From contig CAWDJF010000004.1 of NCBI GenBank assembly GCA_963802575.1, forward strand, positions 186,001 through 250,000: 64,000 bases of DNA. Direction: 5' to 3'. Under the pieces are notes generated by a model, which made no database searches, was not told the DNA's origin, and saw only the letters and a list, made by a program, of their open reading frames with translations. Every line of letters begins with the position of its first letter. Within the stretch, counting starts at the first letter, position 1. Both the position numbers and the translations under genes were made by a program. Shown piece after piece: positions 8,418 through 18,242 of the stretch. This DNA is from DATFTE01 sp963802575. Its GTDB lineage: Bacteria; Acidobacteriota; Terriglobia; Terriglobales; Acidobacteriaceae.

Positions 8418-9004
8418 AGTTCCTCCGTTAGTCTCGCTCGTCGCCGTGTTCGTGCGACGGCGTTCCCCGGGTCGGCCTATCGGTATGAGTGCTTGCCGGA
8501 TGAGCCATTATCCTAACACCAACATTAGATGCTGGTCAGTGTGGGAAGTCGCAAGAGCAGCTCTTCAGCCGTCAGCTGTCGGCTTTCAGTTCTTAACGGC
8601 TCGCCTTGCCGCAGCGTTTCGGGAGGACCGGAAGATGTTCGGGACGGAGGTTTGACTGACGAGCTGATAGCTGAAAGCTGACAGCTAAATTAAAAGCGCC
8701 CTAAGCTTATTCAGCTCAGGACGCCTCGGCAGCCCTCCCCCAGAACTGCCAAACCACGAGCTGATCTTAGGATGGGGGCAGAAATCTGTAAATGTAACGT
8801 TGGTAATAGTTTGCGGACGACGGGTAACCTCGCGAATGGTCCCGGAAGTAATGCTCGGGCTGGTCTCAAAGAAGCCTTGGAATACCCTGCAATCCCCTGA
8901 TCCGAAAAGGGGAAACAGCAAACAGGTTTGCATGTTTTCGAGCGGGGTTACTGGGAGTGACTTCCGGGTGAGGTCGAGGATTTTCCACAACTCGAAGAAA
9001 CGCT
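8418..9004. other. Intergenic region, no convincing gene
   Basis: Contains an inverted word repeat: CAGCCGTCAGCTGTCGGCTTTCAG near 8556-8592 (read in short words) against GATAGCTGAAAGCTGACAGCT near 8664-8687. A 101-codon open frame on the minus strand (8685-8990) has no good ribosome-binding site and no recognisable domain, so it is not called. Confidence 0.4.
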
Positions 9005-10156
9005 CTAGCGGGAAACTTGCCAGCTCTGGCCGCCGTCGCCGGTGATCCAGACTTCCTGATCGGCGGTGGTGACCTTGCCGTGAAGCGCGTCGGTGAACTC
9101 AATGCCGATCACGTTCGAGGTCAAACTCTGGCCAGCGCTCGCGGGAACGACCTGGGTCCAGTGATCGCCCGCATCGGTTGAGTGGTAGAGAGCGCCGTGG
9201 GAGCCTCCCACCCAAATGTCGGAATCCATCGCCGCGACTGCGGTTAGAGTCGCGCCAGCCGCAACCGGGATGGTCTTCCAGGTCTTTCCTCCATCGAGCG
9301 AGCGCTGCAGCGTACCGTCAGCAGAGAGCGTCCAACGAGGTGTGATTTTCTTGAACAGGGCCTGCACTCCACCAACCGCAGCAGGCGCTTCAAGCCTTGC
9401 CACCTTGTTCTCGGCAGGCAGATTCCCTTGTACAGCTTGCTTCGCTTTCCCGAGATTCGCTTGCACCGAGTCTGTGGCGATCGCTGAACTCTCTGTGGCG
9501 ACCATTTGTTCGGCCGCTCGGGCGGGCGGGGCCGCCGGTACAGCCGATTTCGCGAACACATCCAAATCGCGGGGAGCGGCTTTTTGACTGGCTAGGGAGG
9601 CCGCTAACGCGGGCTCGGACTTGGTCCGAGTTGCCGGGAGTGGCGCGACGGTCGCCTTGGCCTTGGGAGGAATGTTGAAGACTCGCTCATCCGGCTTCAC
9701 GACGTCGGCGCGGGACTTGTAGTCCATCGTGGCACGATCTTTATCAACCTCTGTCGCGGCCTCCGCCTTTTGGGACGCACCCGGCACCTCCGCTTTCATG
9801 GCGACCTCTGGCACGCTCCCCCTAAACATCGCCATGTGACCTGAACGCTGCCGCAGACTTACGGCAGCGACGACCAGGACTCCACAAGCGACCAAAGCGC
9901 CCCAGCGCAAGGCGGGCCATCCCAGCCAAGCCGAACGCACCGGAACCACGTCGGCCTCAATTTCTACTTCCGGTGCAGCGAGGATGGAAACCTCGCGACA
10001 TTCCGAGCACTGCGACAGATGCTGGAGCACCGAATCGCGCTCGCGACGGGTAAGCGTCTGCTCCGCGAAAGCGGTCAGCAGATTGGCATCGGGATGAGCT
10101 CCCGCCTCGACGTTCGCCGCCAACCTCTGTCGCACGATTTTGGGTATTTCCAACAT
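9005..10156 (-). CDS. Putative membrane anti-sigma factor with C-terminal YCF48-like beta-propeller segment
   Basis: 383 residues. The N-terminus carries a zinc-finger anti-sigma-like motif (H-P-D-A, then H-L-S-Q-C-S-E-C), followed by one membrane segment (G-A-L-V-A-C-G-V-L-V-V-A-A-V), a long Ala/Lys/Pro-rich linker, and a C-terminal region with BNR/YCF48-type repeats (S-L-D-G-G-K-T-W, S-T-D-A-G-D-H-W, T-G-D-G-G-Q-S-W). It lies 49 bp downstream of the sigma-factor gene on the same strand, which supports a sigma/anti-sigma pair. The propeller is predicted outside the cytoplasm and may sense an envelope ligand; that role is inference. Confidence 0.8.
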   Translation of the reverse strand: MLEIPKIVRQRLAANVEAGAHPDANLLTAFAEQTLTRRERDSVLQHLSQCSECREVSILAAPEVEIEADVVPVRSAWLGWPALRWGALVACGVLVVAAVSLRQRSGHMAMFRGSVPEVAMKAEVPGASQKAEAATEVDKDRATMDYKSRADVVKPDERVFNIPPKAKATVAPLPATRTKSEPALAASLASQKAAPRDLDVFAKSAVPAAPPARAAEQMVATESSAIATDSVQANLGKAKQAVQGNLPAENKVARLEAPAAVGGVQALFKKITPRWTLSADGTLQRSLDGGKTWKTIPVAAGATLTAVAAMDSDIWVGGSHGALYHSTDAGDHWTQVVPASAGQSLTSNVIGIEFTDALHGKVTTADQEVWITGDGGQSWQVSR

Positions 10157-10205
10157 CAGCGTTTCTTTCGCCCTTTCGCGGTCATTGCTTCAACAAGACT
10201 CCTAC

Positions 10206-11114
10206 TCAACCGGACCCATCCGACGGTACCTTCTTCTCTGAGAACGCTTGTGATGGGGTTTCTTGCAGGCGCTGGCGCAGGTTCAATTGCAAATCCCGGA
10301 CGTCGACGTCGAGCGCCTCTTCGGCCTGACGCCGGCTCATGCCGCGCTGGCGCAATGCCGCCAACACATTCTTACGCAATGACTTACAAAGCTTATCGAG
10401 TTTCCGGCTGATGGTCGATTCGTGCACTTTGAGGCTGCGCGCCACGTCAGCCAGGGTGCGGTCGTCGAGAAAATAAGCCGCGAGCACGTATCGGTCTTCG
10501 GCCGGAAGGGCCGCAAGGGTATCGTCAATGGCGCCGGCCACCCGGGGATCGATGGGAGCCGCAACCTCGGTTTCGGGGCTGGCAAACTGCCCGCCCTCTT
10601 CCGCTTCTTCTTCCAGGCTGACCAGCTTCTTCGTGCGGCGGTATCGATTCACGTACTCCTGCGCCATGACCGTGCGCAGCCAGCCTTCGAGCGATCCGCG
10701 CCCCGTATAAGAAGACAGTTTCGAAACTCGTTGACCATCACGCAGAGACGTTCCGTACAAGTCAGCGTAAAGCGAGTCCGCCAGTTCGCGTGCGGCAGAG
10801 CTTTCTTTGGCGATATATCCCGCAACTTCGTAGAGCTTCTCGCGATAGCGTGTCAGGAAAACTTCCCAAGCGCGTTCGTTTCCGGCAGCACAGGCGCGGG
10901 CCAGAGCGAGTTCTTCCACGCGCAGGCTCAGATACAACTCGCGAACTTCTGACGGTGTCGCGCCCGGAAGACTCTTCGCCGCAATCTCGCCCAGGATGCC
11001 AATGAACAAGTCGGCGTTGATACCGAAATCGGCGCCGCGGCTTTTCTGATAGAGCTCCGCCACCGTGGATTCAAGACCCGGCGGAGCGGCGGCGAGTTGG
11101 GTTGAAGCGTCCAT
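10206..11114 (-). CDS. RNA polymerase sigma factor, sigma-70/ECF-like
   Basis: About 302 residues. The region-2 core (A-C-A-A-G-N-E-R-A-W-E-V-F-L-T-R-Y; W-L-R-T-V-M-A-Q-E-Y-V-N-R-Y-R-R) and the region-4 helix-turn-helix (L-P-A-E-D-R-Y-V-L, then T-L-A-D-V-A-R-S-L-K-V-H-E-S-T-I-S-R-K-L) are clear. N- and C-terminal extensions make it longer than a typical ECF factor. The start is uncertain: the ATG at 11112-11114 is chosen; an upstream TTG at 11144 is possible. It is followed by the anti-sigma gene. Confidence 0.86.
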   Translation of the reverse strand: MDASTQLAAAPPGLESTVAELYQKSRGADFGINADLFIGILGEIAAKSLPGATPSEVRELYLSLRVEELALARACAAGNERAWEVFLTRYREKLYEVAGYIAKESSAARELADSLYADLYGTSLRDGQRVSKLSSYTGRGSLEGWLRTVMAQEYVNRYRRTKKLVSLEEEAEEGGQFASPETEVAAPIDPRVAGAIDDTLAALPAEDRYVLAAYFLDDRTLADVARSLKVHESTISRKLDKLCKSLRKNVLAALRQRGMSRRQAEEALDVDVRDLQLNLRQRLQETPSQAFSEKKVPSDGSG

Positions 11115-11272
11115 CGGCGTGGCGCGCAACCTCGATGCTACCAACTTTTAGACGCAAGTAGCGGCCTTTTTGCCGTTCCGATTGCAGTCAGGAAAAGAAA
11201 AAAGGGACGCTCGCGGAGAGCGAGTTGGCGCGCTCGCTGGAGTGTCCCTGCAGGGCAATGTGGAGGCACAAA

Positions 11273-12367
11273 ATGAGGTCAGAACTACTGATCGTAGGAG
11301 TGGTGTGCGTGGTGGCAGCTGTGGCGCTGATGACAAAATTTCCGGCGCACGCCGGAGAGATTCCCAGCGCTTCCGGATATACCGTGCTGGCTCCGATCCG
11401 GCACGGAAATTTAACCGTCTTTCCGGTGGTGGCAACCAAGTCGCACGACACGGAAGGATTTATCACGCTCGACGAGGGCTTGAAGTCGGGCGAAGTGCTG
11501 GTGACGGAATCCGGCAGCGTCTCTCCTCTGGTGCGGCCGCGGCATCCCGGTGAATCCTCCAGACCCTATGGCGGAGGGGCGCAAGTGAACCAGTTAGTGC
11601 TGGTGAATAACTCGAAGCGTCCGCTGATTCTGCTGGCAGGCGAGATCGTGACTGGAGGCAAGCAGGACCGCGTCATTGGGAAAGATCGCATCGTGCCGGG
11701 AGAAAGCGATCCCATTGATCTTGGCGTTTTCTGCGTTGAGCCTGGGCGATGGACCGGAGTCTCTTCGAAGTTCGGCTACTCAGGCGGCGTCATGGTGCAG
11801 CCGACCGTGCGCGCAAAAGCAATGGCGGACAAGGATCAAAACAAAGTCTGGGCCGAAGTCGGCAAAGCAAAAGAACAAATGACTGTCAATGCGGCGCCCT
11901 CGGCCACCGCTGCGCTTGGAGGCACCAGTTCTTATGCGCGTGTCATGCAGAATGACGACGTCAAAAAGCAGGTCGACGCGGTGGCCGCGCCGGTCGAGCA
12001 GAATTACGAAAGCGTGATCAAGCAGCTGAAAGATCGCAACGCCGTTGGCGTTGTGGTCGCGGTCAATGGACAGATCGTCTGGTCTGATCTATTCGCGAGC
12101 ACGCAGTTGCTGCAAAAATACTGGCCGAAGCTGGTGCGCTCGTACGCAACCGAAGCGATCGGTGGGCGCAGCGGCGGTCACGAAGTGGACATCAAACGTG
12201 CACAGCAATTCCTGGAAGACTTCGAAGGCCGCCACCAGACCATCGAAAGCGAGCCGGGACTCTATCGGCACACCGAGGTCGCGGGAGATGGCTTCCGCGC
12301 GTTCGAGCTAACGTCGTTGCTACCCAAGACCGGCTTCGATCTGCACGTAGCCAAGATGGCGGAGTAG
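11273..12367 (+). CDS. Exported ARPP-1-like (DUF6569-type) protein
   Basis: 364 residues with an N-terminal hydrophobic signal (L-L-I-V-G-V-V-C-V-V-A-A-V-A-L). The body contains L-V-N-N-S-K-R-P-L-I-L-L-A-G-E-I-V-T-G-G-K-Q-D-R, then the E-P-G-R-W segment and G-V-V-V-A-V-N-G-Q-I-V-W-S-D-L-F near the end, the pattern I associate with the ARPP-1 domain. The function of this domain is not known. The start at ATG 11273 is supported by GGAGG at 11262-11266. A strong terminator follows at 12407. Confidence 0.72.
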   Translation: MRSELLIVGVVCVVAAVALMTKFPAHAGEIPSASGYTVLAPIRHGNLTVFPVVATKSHDTEGFITLDEGLKSGEVLVTESGSVSPLVRPRHPGESSRPYGGGAQVNQLVLVNNSKRPLILLAGEIVTGGKQDRVIGKDRIVPGESDPIDLGVFCVEPGRWTGVSSKFGYSGGVMVQPTVRAKAMADKDQNKVWAEVGKAKEQMTVNAAPSATAALGGTSSYARVMQNDDVKKQVDAVAAPVEQNYESVIKQLKDRNAVGVVVAVNGQIVWSDLFASTQLLQKYWPKLVRSYATEAIGGRSGGHEVDIKRAQQFLEDFEGRHQTIESEPGLYRHTEVAGDGFRAFELTSLLPKTGFDLHVAKMAE

Positions 12368-12406
12368 AAAACAGTACCCAGTACCGAGTACCGAGTGAAA
12401 ACAATC

Positions 12407-12431
12407 GCCGGCCGTTTTTCGAACGGCCGGC
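12407..12431 (+). terminator. Rho-independent terminator
   Basis: GCCGGCCGTT-TTTCG-AACGGCCGGC followed by TTTCTTCTT. It is preceded by tandem AGTACCGAGTACCGAG words (12372-12396), the same word found near 27704. Confidence 0.8.
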
Positions 12432-12438
12432 TTTCTTC

Positions 12439-13906
12439 TTACTCTTCGTCGTCGTTGTCTTTAATCGGCGTGGTCAACGGAGGATGATCAGAGTGCGCGT
12501 TCGGCACCGGCTTGTCCTGTCCAGCAGGATAGATCGCGATTCCATCTGTCAATCCGCTGACTGGGGAGTACATTGCTTCGTCGAACTTTCCGCTCGACCG
12601 GGGATTCGCGAGTGCAAACACCGGATGCGCGGTCCCTCCAGCGAATGAGAGCGATTGATAATCGCCAACCATGGGACCGAGACTGGTCGCAGGCAGTGAC
12701 TTCAGCGACATGGGACCTGCCAGAGTTGTCGGCGCAGTCCAGGTGCGTTCCGCCGTCGGGCGAGGAGATGTATCCTTCCATCAACTGGCAGGTGGTCACC
12801 GTGCAATTCGATACAGGATAGAAGTAGTAGGTGAGACCGATGTGAGCGGTCGATCCCGAAGTGCCCGGTTCGATCTCGATGCCGGGAATGAAGTGATCAA
12901 CGGTGCTGCTGGTGGCGTCGATCGGCACTCGCACCGCTTTCGACCAGGTCTTGCCGTTGGTCGATGTGCTGAACACAATGTCATTCGACGGGCATCCAGA
13001 ACGGAAGCTGCAATCGTGCCACGCCACAAAAACTTTGCCGGCCGCGTCGATCGCGGCAGCGGGAAGATTCAGGTCGCGCAAGCCTCCAGAGTTCGCGTGC
13101 GTGTTCGGAACCGCGATGGTCACCGTGCTGCTCCAGGTGTTACCACCATCGGCGGACGTGTAGGCCAGCAGCGATGATGCAAAGGCATCGCTGGTGGGAA
13201 CGATAACGGTTCCGTTTGGCTGCGCCATCGGATTTCCGCCAAGACCTGTCGGGCCTCCGGCGGGCTGCGTGTTCGGTCCCCAGGTCAGTCCGCCATCCGT
13301 CGAAGTATTCAGGAAGATCACATCGCCGGCGAAGTTGTCGTCCCACTCCGCATAGCAGTGCCCGAAGAACGGGCTGCCGGTGTTGTTATCGCAAGCCACC
13401 CAGGTCTTGTCGCTGTTCTCGACCGGAACGGTGACGTTGACCGGATTGTTCCAGGTGATGGCATCGGTGGAGCGGCTCATCAGCATGGCGGTGTGCGAGC
13501 CGGAAGACTGCAGCGGAAGCGAAGCAATCATCCACGTGCTGTGCGCGGCGTCGAAGGCGACGGCGGGATCGCTCACGCGAAGGAACTTGCCTCCGCCCAG
13601 ATTCTTCGTCAGTCCCGGAAGCGAACCACTCTGCCAGGTCATGCCGCCATCAAGCGAAGTCGCCCATCCGATATCGGAGCAGCCTCCGTTCAAATTAAAG
13701 CGTCCCTGCTGGAAGACGGTGACAATGGTCTTGCCAAAAGAGAAGGTGTCGGGCTCAACTTCGGTAGCGTGTTGCGGACCGATGTTGGTGAACGGATCTT
13801 TGCTGATCTCGTTCAGTGCAACTTGTGCGGGGCTGAGGATGGAAAAGGCGAATACCGCAGTTAGCACGAGGGCTAATTTGAAAAAGGGAGAACAGGGTTT
13901 AGGCAT
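12439..13906 (-). pseudogene. Exported BNR-repeat (sialidase-fold) protein, one +1 frame break
   Basis: Read through one inserted base near 12745 this is a 488-residue exported protein with a signal peptide (L-A-L-V-L-T-A-V-F-A-F-S-I-L) and repeated BNR/Asp-box motifs (S-L-D-G-G-M-T-W, S-T-D-G-G-L-T-W, S-A-D-G-G-N-T-W, S-T-N-G-K-T-W). The last repeat is split: removing one C from the coding strand gives S-P-D-G-G-T-T-W-T-A-P, continuous with the downstream frame to the stop at 12439. The catalytic residues of true sialidases were not identified. Start ATG 13904-13906 is chosen for the signal peptide. Sequence error is as likely as real decay. Confidence 0.72.
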
Positions 13907-14360
13907 GACTGTAGGCGACAAGATTGGCCTCCACAGAACTTGGGATTTTTCGTGCGACGACAGGGTGCGAGGTCCTAGCAACGGCAACTAGGAGCCGTAG
14001 TAGTTCGTTGAAGGATGAGCGCAGCGGCGCTGGGTGTCAAGTAGGCCGAAAGACTCTTGGAAGAGTTGAAGAAACGCCACGATGCCACCAAATCGCAGAA
14101 CTACGAAGGCTCTGGCTGCTGTCAAAAGTCAGGTTTAGTCAGGCGAGGGCGTTGCCACCGGAATTGGAACGACAACGAGCAATTAGCAGCAGCGAGGCTG
14201 GACAGATAACCCCGCCGGTGTTCGGATGCAATCGCCAAGGAAACCATTCTCGCTCCGTACTTACAAACCATTCCCCTATCAAAGCGGGCTTCCTCCGTTT
14301 GCTGCTCATCGCTTGGACGGCGCAGAGTGTTGTGACCGCTTTTAGGTATCATTCGCCGTT
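13907..14360. other. Intergenic region, nothing recognised
   Basis: About 450 bases between the BNR gene start and the permease stop. Open frames here are short, lack ribosome-binding sites and show no motif. It must hold the promoter of the BNR gene, but no clear -35/-10 pair was found. Confidence 0.4.
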
Positions 14361-16142
14361 TCAGAACCCGTAAGCAATCGGCGCCACCACGATGACCACG
14401 ACTCCGACCACCAGGGTAAGCGGCAGTCCTACTTTCGCGAAGTCTGCAAAACTGTACCCGCCGGGCTCCTGTACCATCAGGTTCGTTTGGAATCCCGCGG
14501 GATTGATGAAGGCGCACGAGGCTCCAACCATCAGAATCATGGCGAAGGGCAGAAAGCTAACGTGCAGCCGCTGTGCCATCCCCAAGGCTACCGGAAACAT
14601 GAAGGCCGCCGCGGCCGCGTTGGTAAGGATGTTGGTCATGATTAAGGTGCCTGCCAAAACCACCGCTAGCGACACCCTGGGGTTGCCGCCTCCAATGCTC
14701 GCACACAGCTCCGCAATCTTCTGCGAGAGGCCGCTGGTGGTAACGGCTGCCTCCAGCCCGACTGCCGACCCCAGCACCACCAACGTTTTCCATTCCAGGC
14801 TGCGCCATGCGCGCTCAATCGGCAGGCAGCCCGAGAGCAGCATTGCCATGGTAGCCAAAAGAGCGGCATTCAGCATGCTGGTTATGCTTAGCGCGGCAGC
14901 CGCCACCATCAGGACCGTAATAACAGCGGCCATCCATGCCCGGTCTACACGCTGCACCCTGAAGCCCTCAATCGCTTTCGTCAGGGCGAAGTCCGTCTCG
15001 CGACGGTTTTCATAGAAGAAGGAATCATCCACCTCCAGAATGCCGCTGTCACCGGCTTGGACTCGATAGTCAGCGAGGGGAGTGTCGAGCGCCCGGTTGT
15101 CGTGCGAGGCACCTACGACTAACGCGTCGTATGGGCTGCCCGGCAAAGGAAGTTCCGAGACTAAACGCCCAACCGCCGGCGCCTGGGGCGACACCACAAC
15201 CTCGACCAGTTGATGTCTGTAACGCGGTGTGGAATTCTGGCTCGCGTACAACGGAATGAGACCGATCGTGGCCCATAGGCCCGGCAGAACGGTTGCAGGC
15301 GCGGCGAAAGCAAGGACGTCTCCTCCACTTAGTTTGAAGGTCGAGTTGATCTCGGCTTCCTTTCCGCCTCGGGTGACTGACAGCAGTGTGTAGCCCACAG
15401 GCTTGGCAAACCCCGCCACGTCCAGCGTTTTGCCATCCAGATTGGAATGCGGTTGCACGCGGAGCTCGACTCGAAACATTCGTTGTACCAACATCGAGCT
15501 TGCTTGCTGTTTGTCGCCCGGCAACAATCTTGTGCCGATCAACATCATGAAAAGCACTCCCGCCACCGTCGCCGGAAGCCCCACCCATATCGGCTCGAAG
15601 ATTGTAAGAGGCTTCATGCCGGAGAGGCGGCCCGAAGTCGTTGCATCGGCCACTAACCCACTAATGATCAGGTTCACGGATGTCCCGATCAGCGTCATGG
15701 TGCCGCCCAAAATGGATGCGAAGCTCAGACCCATGAAAAGCTTCGATCGCGCCAGGCCGGTGGCTCGGGTGAGGTCCCGGACCACGGGAATCATCATGGC
15801 AACGAGCGGCGTGTTGTTGAGGAAGGCACTGCCCAGGGCGACCGGCGGAAGAATCCTGAGTTGTGCGGCCCATACGCTCCTCGGCAGCCCGATCACGTGC
15901 TGCGAAAGAAGCGAGATCGCGCCTGTCGCGTACATTCCCGCCGCCACCGGGAACAGCGCAGCAACGGTCAGGACGCCGGTGTTACTGAAACCCTTTAGCA
16001 GGGCTTCAGCCGGCGCCAGCTTCAGCGTCATGGCCACCGTCAGTGTGCCCATGAATACCAACCAGGCCGGCAGGCGATTCCATATCAACAGCGCAAACAT
16101 CACTACCAGCATCCCCAGCGTCAACCAGGCCTGCGATGACAT
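14361..16142 (-). CDS. SLC13-family anion permease with RCK_C/TrkA_C-type domains
   Basis: 593 residues of an inner-membrane secondary transporter. N-terminal block of about five membrane helices with the S-A-F-L-N-N-T-P-L-V motif, a central soluble region (about residues 205-380) with two TrkA_C/RCK_C-like domains (L-D-V-A-G-F-A-K-P and V-S-E-L-P-L-P-G-S), and a C-terminal block of helices with M-T-N-I-L-T-N-A-A-A-A-A and I-N-P-A-G-F-Q-T-N. This layout is typical of SLC13 permeases for sulfate or dicarboxylates; the substrate cannot be read from sequence. The ATG at 16142 follows GGGAGGCG. Confidence 0.88.
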   Translation of the reverse strand: MSSQAWLTLGMLVVMFALLIWNRLPAWLVFMGTLTVAMTLKLAPAEALLKGFSNTGVLTVAALFPVAAGMYATGAISLLSQHVIGLPRSVWAAQLRILPPVALGSAFLNNTPLVAMMIPVVRDLTRATGLARSKLFMGLSFASILGGTMTLIGTSVNLIISGLVADATTSGRLSGMKPLTIFEPIWVGLPATVAGVLFMMLIGTRLLPGDKQQASSMLVQRMFRVELRVQPHSNLDGKTLDVAGFAKPVGYTLLSVTRGGKEAEINSTFKLSGGDVLAFAAPATVLPGLWATIGLIPLYASQNSTPRYRHQLVEVVVSPQAPAVGRLVSELPLPGSPYDALVVGASHDNRALDTPLADYRVQAGDSGILEVDDSFFYENRRETDFALTKAIEGFRVQRVDRAWMAAVITVLMVAAAALSITSMLNAALLATMAMLLSGCLPIERAWRSLEWKTLVVLGSAVGLEAAVTTSGLSQKIAELCASIGGGNPRVSLAVVLAGTLIMTNILTNAAAAAFMFPVALGMAQRLHVSFLPFAMILMVGASCAFINPAGFQTNLMVQEPGGYSFADFAKVGLPLTLVVGVVVIVVAPIAYGF

Positions 16143-16471
16143 CGTCGCGCCTCCCGTACAACATCCTCCCGGTCACCCTCTACTTAATTGTCAGGCTGCG
16201 ACCGGTCACGGCGCAGCGAGAGGGACTCGGAGTCGATCGGACATGTTAGATTTCGTGGAAGAGGCGCGCTCTGAAGTGGCTGACCTTCCTACAGGGGACT
16301 CATCTTCAGCCGAGCAAGGTTACTTTGGCGAATCAAGTGCCCGGTACTGTCAAGATTGCCAGTTCGGAACGCAAAACCGTGGGAATGGTGACGACGCCCC
16401 AAGTGCACGCTCAAACTCTCACGTTCTCCTAAAGAAGTGAGAGTTCCGCTGGACATATCTGAGGCAATGCT
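16143..16471. other. Intergenic region with one hairpin
   Basis: No gene seen. AACTCTCAC (16414-16422) and GTGAGAGTT (16437-16445) form a perfect 9-bp stem with a 14-base loop close to the 3' end of the minus-strand gene at 16472, where it may act as a terminator. Confidence 0.45.
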
Positions 16472-16876
16472 CTAAGCGGCATCCCGTTCTGGAAAGCAGA
16501 GCGAGGGCTGTAGGTCGAGTTGCTCGACTGCCGGCTTCACATTAACGTGGAACGACGCCCGATCTCCTGCGAGCTTCGGACCAATCACACTGGTTAACCG
16601 CTCCACCGTGCTACTCAAGCCTTTGGCGTGAATCCGTCGTAATTCAATCGTAATTGAAACGTCGAACAAACCACTTTCCCATTCCTGGGACTGTTGTGCC
16701 TCGTGCACGACCAAACTACCCTCGAGCATCCGAGCTAAGCTGACGAGTGAGCGGCCTTTGCACGCGGCGCATTCGTCACCCCGACTGTTGCTAATGATCT
16801 CGCAATCCAGGCAGAAGACTGCATTCCAGAGAGGGAGAACTCCTGCGTCCAGATGTTTCTTTTTTTCGGCGAACAT
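16472..16876 (-). CDS. Small zinc-ribbon protein of unknown function
   Basis: 134 residues. A C-L-D-C ... C-A-A-C-K-G four-cysteine knuckle near residues 23-40 suggests a zinc ribbon, followed by S-L-V-S-L-A-R-M-L-E-G-S-L, a segment I associate with small acidobacterial proteins of unknown role. The C-terminal part has no recognisable domain. The ATG at 16876 has AGGGG about nine bases upstream; a TTG six bases further upstream is also possible. Function unknown. Confidence 0.62.
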   Translation of the reverse strand: MFAEKKKHLDAGVLPLWNAVFCLDCEIISNSRGDECAACKGRSLVSLARMLEGSLVVHEAQQSQEWESGLFDVSITIELRRIHAKGLSSTVERLTSVIGPKLAGDRASFHVNVKPAVEQLDLQPSLCFPERDAA

Positions 16877-16992
16877 ATGCACCAACCCCTGTCGCTGAGA
16901 TGCGGGCAGTTACATCCGACAAGAATACGCCGTCACTCTCAACCTGTAAGCTGTCAAAACTCTCAGCCGCCGAGCTGCGGCGCAACCCAGCT

Positions 16993-18018
16993 CTAGCGGT
17001 TGGGCGGGCTGAATTCTTTAGGACTGCGGTAGCCCTTACGGCTATGGATGCGCAGGCCTTTCTGGTTCTGCGCTTGAACTTCAATAGCGCGGTAGTGCCC
17101 ATCCGGCTTGAAGTCTGCCGGTTTGTAGGACACCGCGTACTGGCTGCGCAGCTCTTCCTGAATGGCGGCAAACGCGTTGGCTACTTCGGTGATCTGCGAG
17201 GGCACGTAGGCTCTCCCGCCGGTTGCTTCGGCAATGCTTTGCAAGGCCTTGTTGCCGCGGGAGCCGGAGCCGCTCCGGTTGGTGCTGATCGTATACACCG
17301 AGACCTCGGCCTGCTGCGCCATCTCGATGGCTTTCTCGCGGGTCACGGAGCTTGCATTGTCATTTCCGTCGCTCAACAGAATGATGGCACGCCGGACCGG
17401 GCCAGCCTCGGGTTGCTTCATCAGTTTTTCCCGGCAGGCATAGTAGAGAGCGTCGTACATGGCGGTGAGGCTGCTGGGTTGCAGCGCACGAATGCCGGCC
17501 GAAAGCTTCTCGGTTTCGTCGGTGAAATCCTGCGTGACCTTGGGAGTCAGGTCAAAGCCGATGACAAAGGCCTGGTCGTACTTCTGCCGGATCGTCTCCT
17601 TGAGAAACTCGATGGCCGCCTGCTGCTCGAACTTGAACCGACCGCTCACCGACTCGCTGGCGTCGATCAACAGGCCGACGTGCAGGGGCAGATCCGTCTC
17701 GCTGCTGAAGCTGAGGATCTCTTCCGGCGGCTTGTGGTCGTCCAGAATTTTGAAGTCGTTCCTCTTCATGTCCTTGATGTAGTGGCCGTGTTTGTCGGTG
17801 ACGCTGAAGACCAGATGGACTTCGCTCACCGTCTTGCGCACAGTGAAGCCGGGTTCATCGGATACTGCCGGCGCGCTCGAACCGGCGCCCTTTGCAGCCG
17901 GATTGCTTGATTGCCCAGTTTGAGCCGAAGCCAATTGCTGCCCCGGGTTTTGCGCCCGCGCCACGGGCAGGAAGAGGGCGAGACCGGCTAGACAAAAAGT
18001 GATGGCGAGGAACTTCAT
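16993..18018 (-). CDS. Exported von Willebrand factor A domain protein (acidobacterial type)
   Basis: 341 residues. Signal peptide (F-L-A-I-T-F-C-L-A-G-L-A-L-F-L) ending near A-R-A-Q, a Ser/Ala/Gln-rich linker, a beta-sandwich region (V-H-L-V-F-S-V-T-D-K-H-G), then a VWA domain with the MIDAS-like D-A-S-E-S and D-G-N-D-N plus T-A-M-Y-D-A-L. It matches the pattern often annotated as a VWFA-related acidobacterial domain; a ligand-binding surface role is likely, but the partner is unknown. ATG 18016-18018 was chosen for its signal peptide. Confidence 0.85.
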   Translation of the reverse strand: MKFLAITFCLAGLALFLPVARAQNPGQQLASAQTGQSSNPAAKGAGSSAPAVSDEPGFTVRKTVSEVHLVFSVTDKHGHYIKDMKRNDFKILDDHKPPEEILSFSSETDLPLHVGLLIDASESVSGRFKFEQQAAIEFLKETIRQKYDQAFVIGFDLTPKVTQDFTDETEKLSAGIRALQPSSLTAMYDALYYACREKLMKQPEAGPVRRAIILLSDGNDNASSVTREKAIEMAQQAEVSVYTISTNRSGSGSRGNKALQSIAEATGGRAYVPSQITEVANAFAAIQEELRSQYAVSYKPADFKPDGHYRAIEVQAQNQKGLRIHSRKGYRSPKEFSPPNR

Positions 18019-18242
18019 AGTTTTTTGCGATCCTGGCTGTCTGCAAGACATGGCTCGGAGTTGGGGGCGCAAAAGCAGCAACGCGCCTGCAATCGTGAGG
18101 CCTCTGCATCTCGGCTTACAGTGTCAGTTTTGACAGTATGCACGGCGGAGAAGGCCTCCTAGCATTTCCCAGTCACATGTTTACTACCCACCGAGCCTCA
18201 GGCTCGCAATTTCAAGAGTGAGCTGTCGAAAGGACCATTGTT

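Noticed and set aside
8685..8990. 101-codon open frame on the minus strand upstream of trxA
   Set aside because: No ribosome-binding site, no recognisable motif, and it runs across an inverted word repeat.
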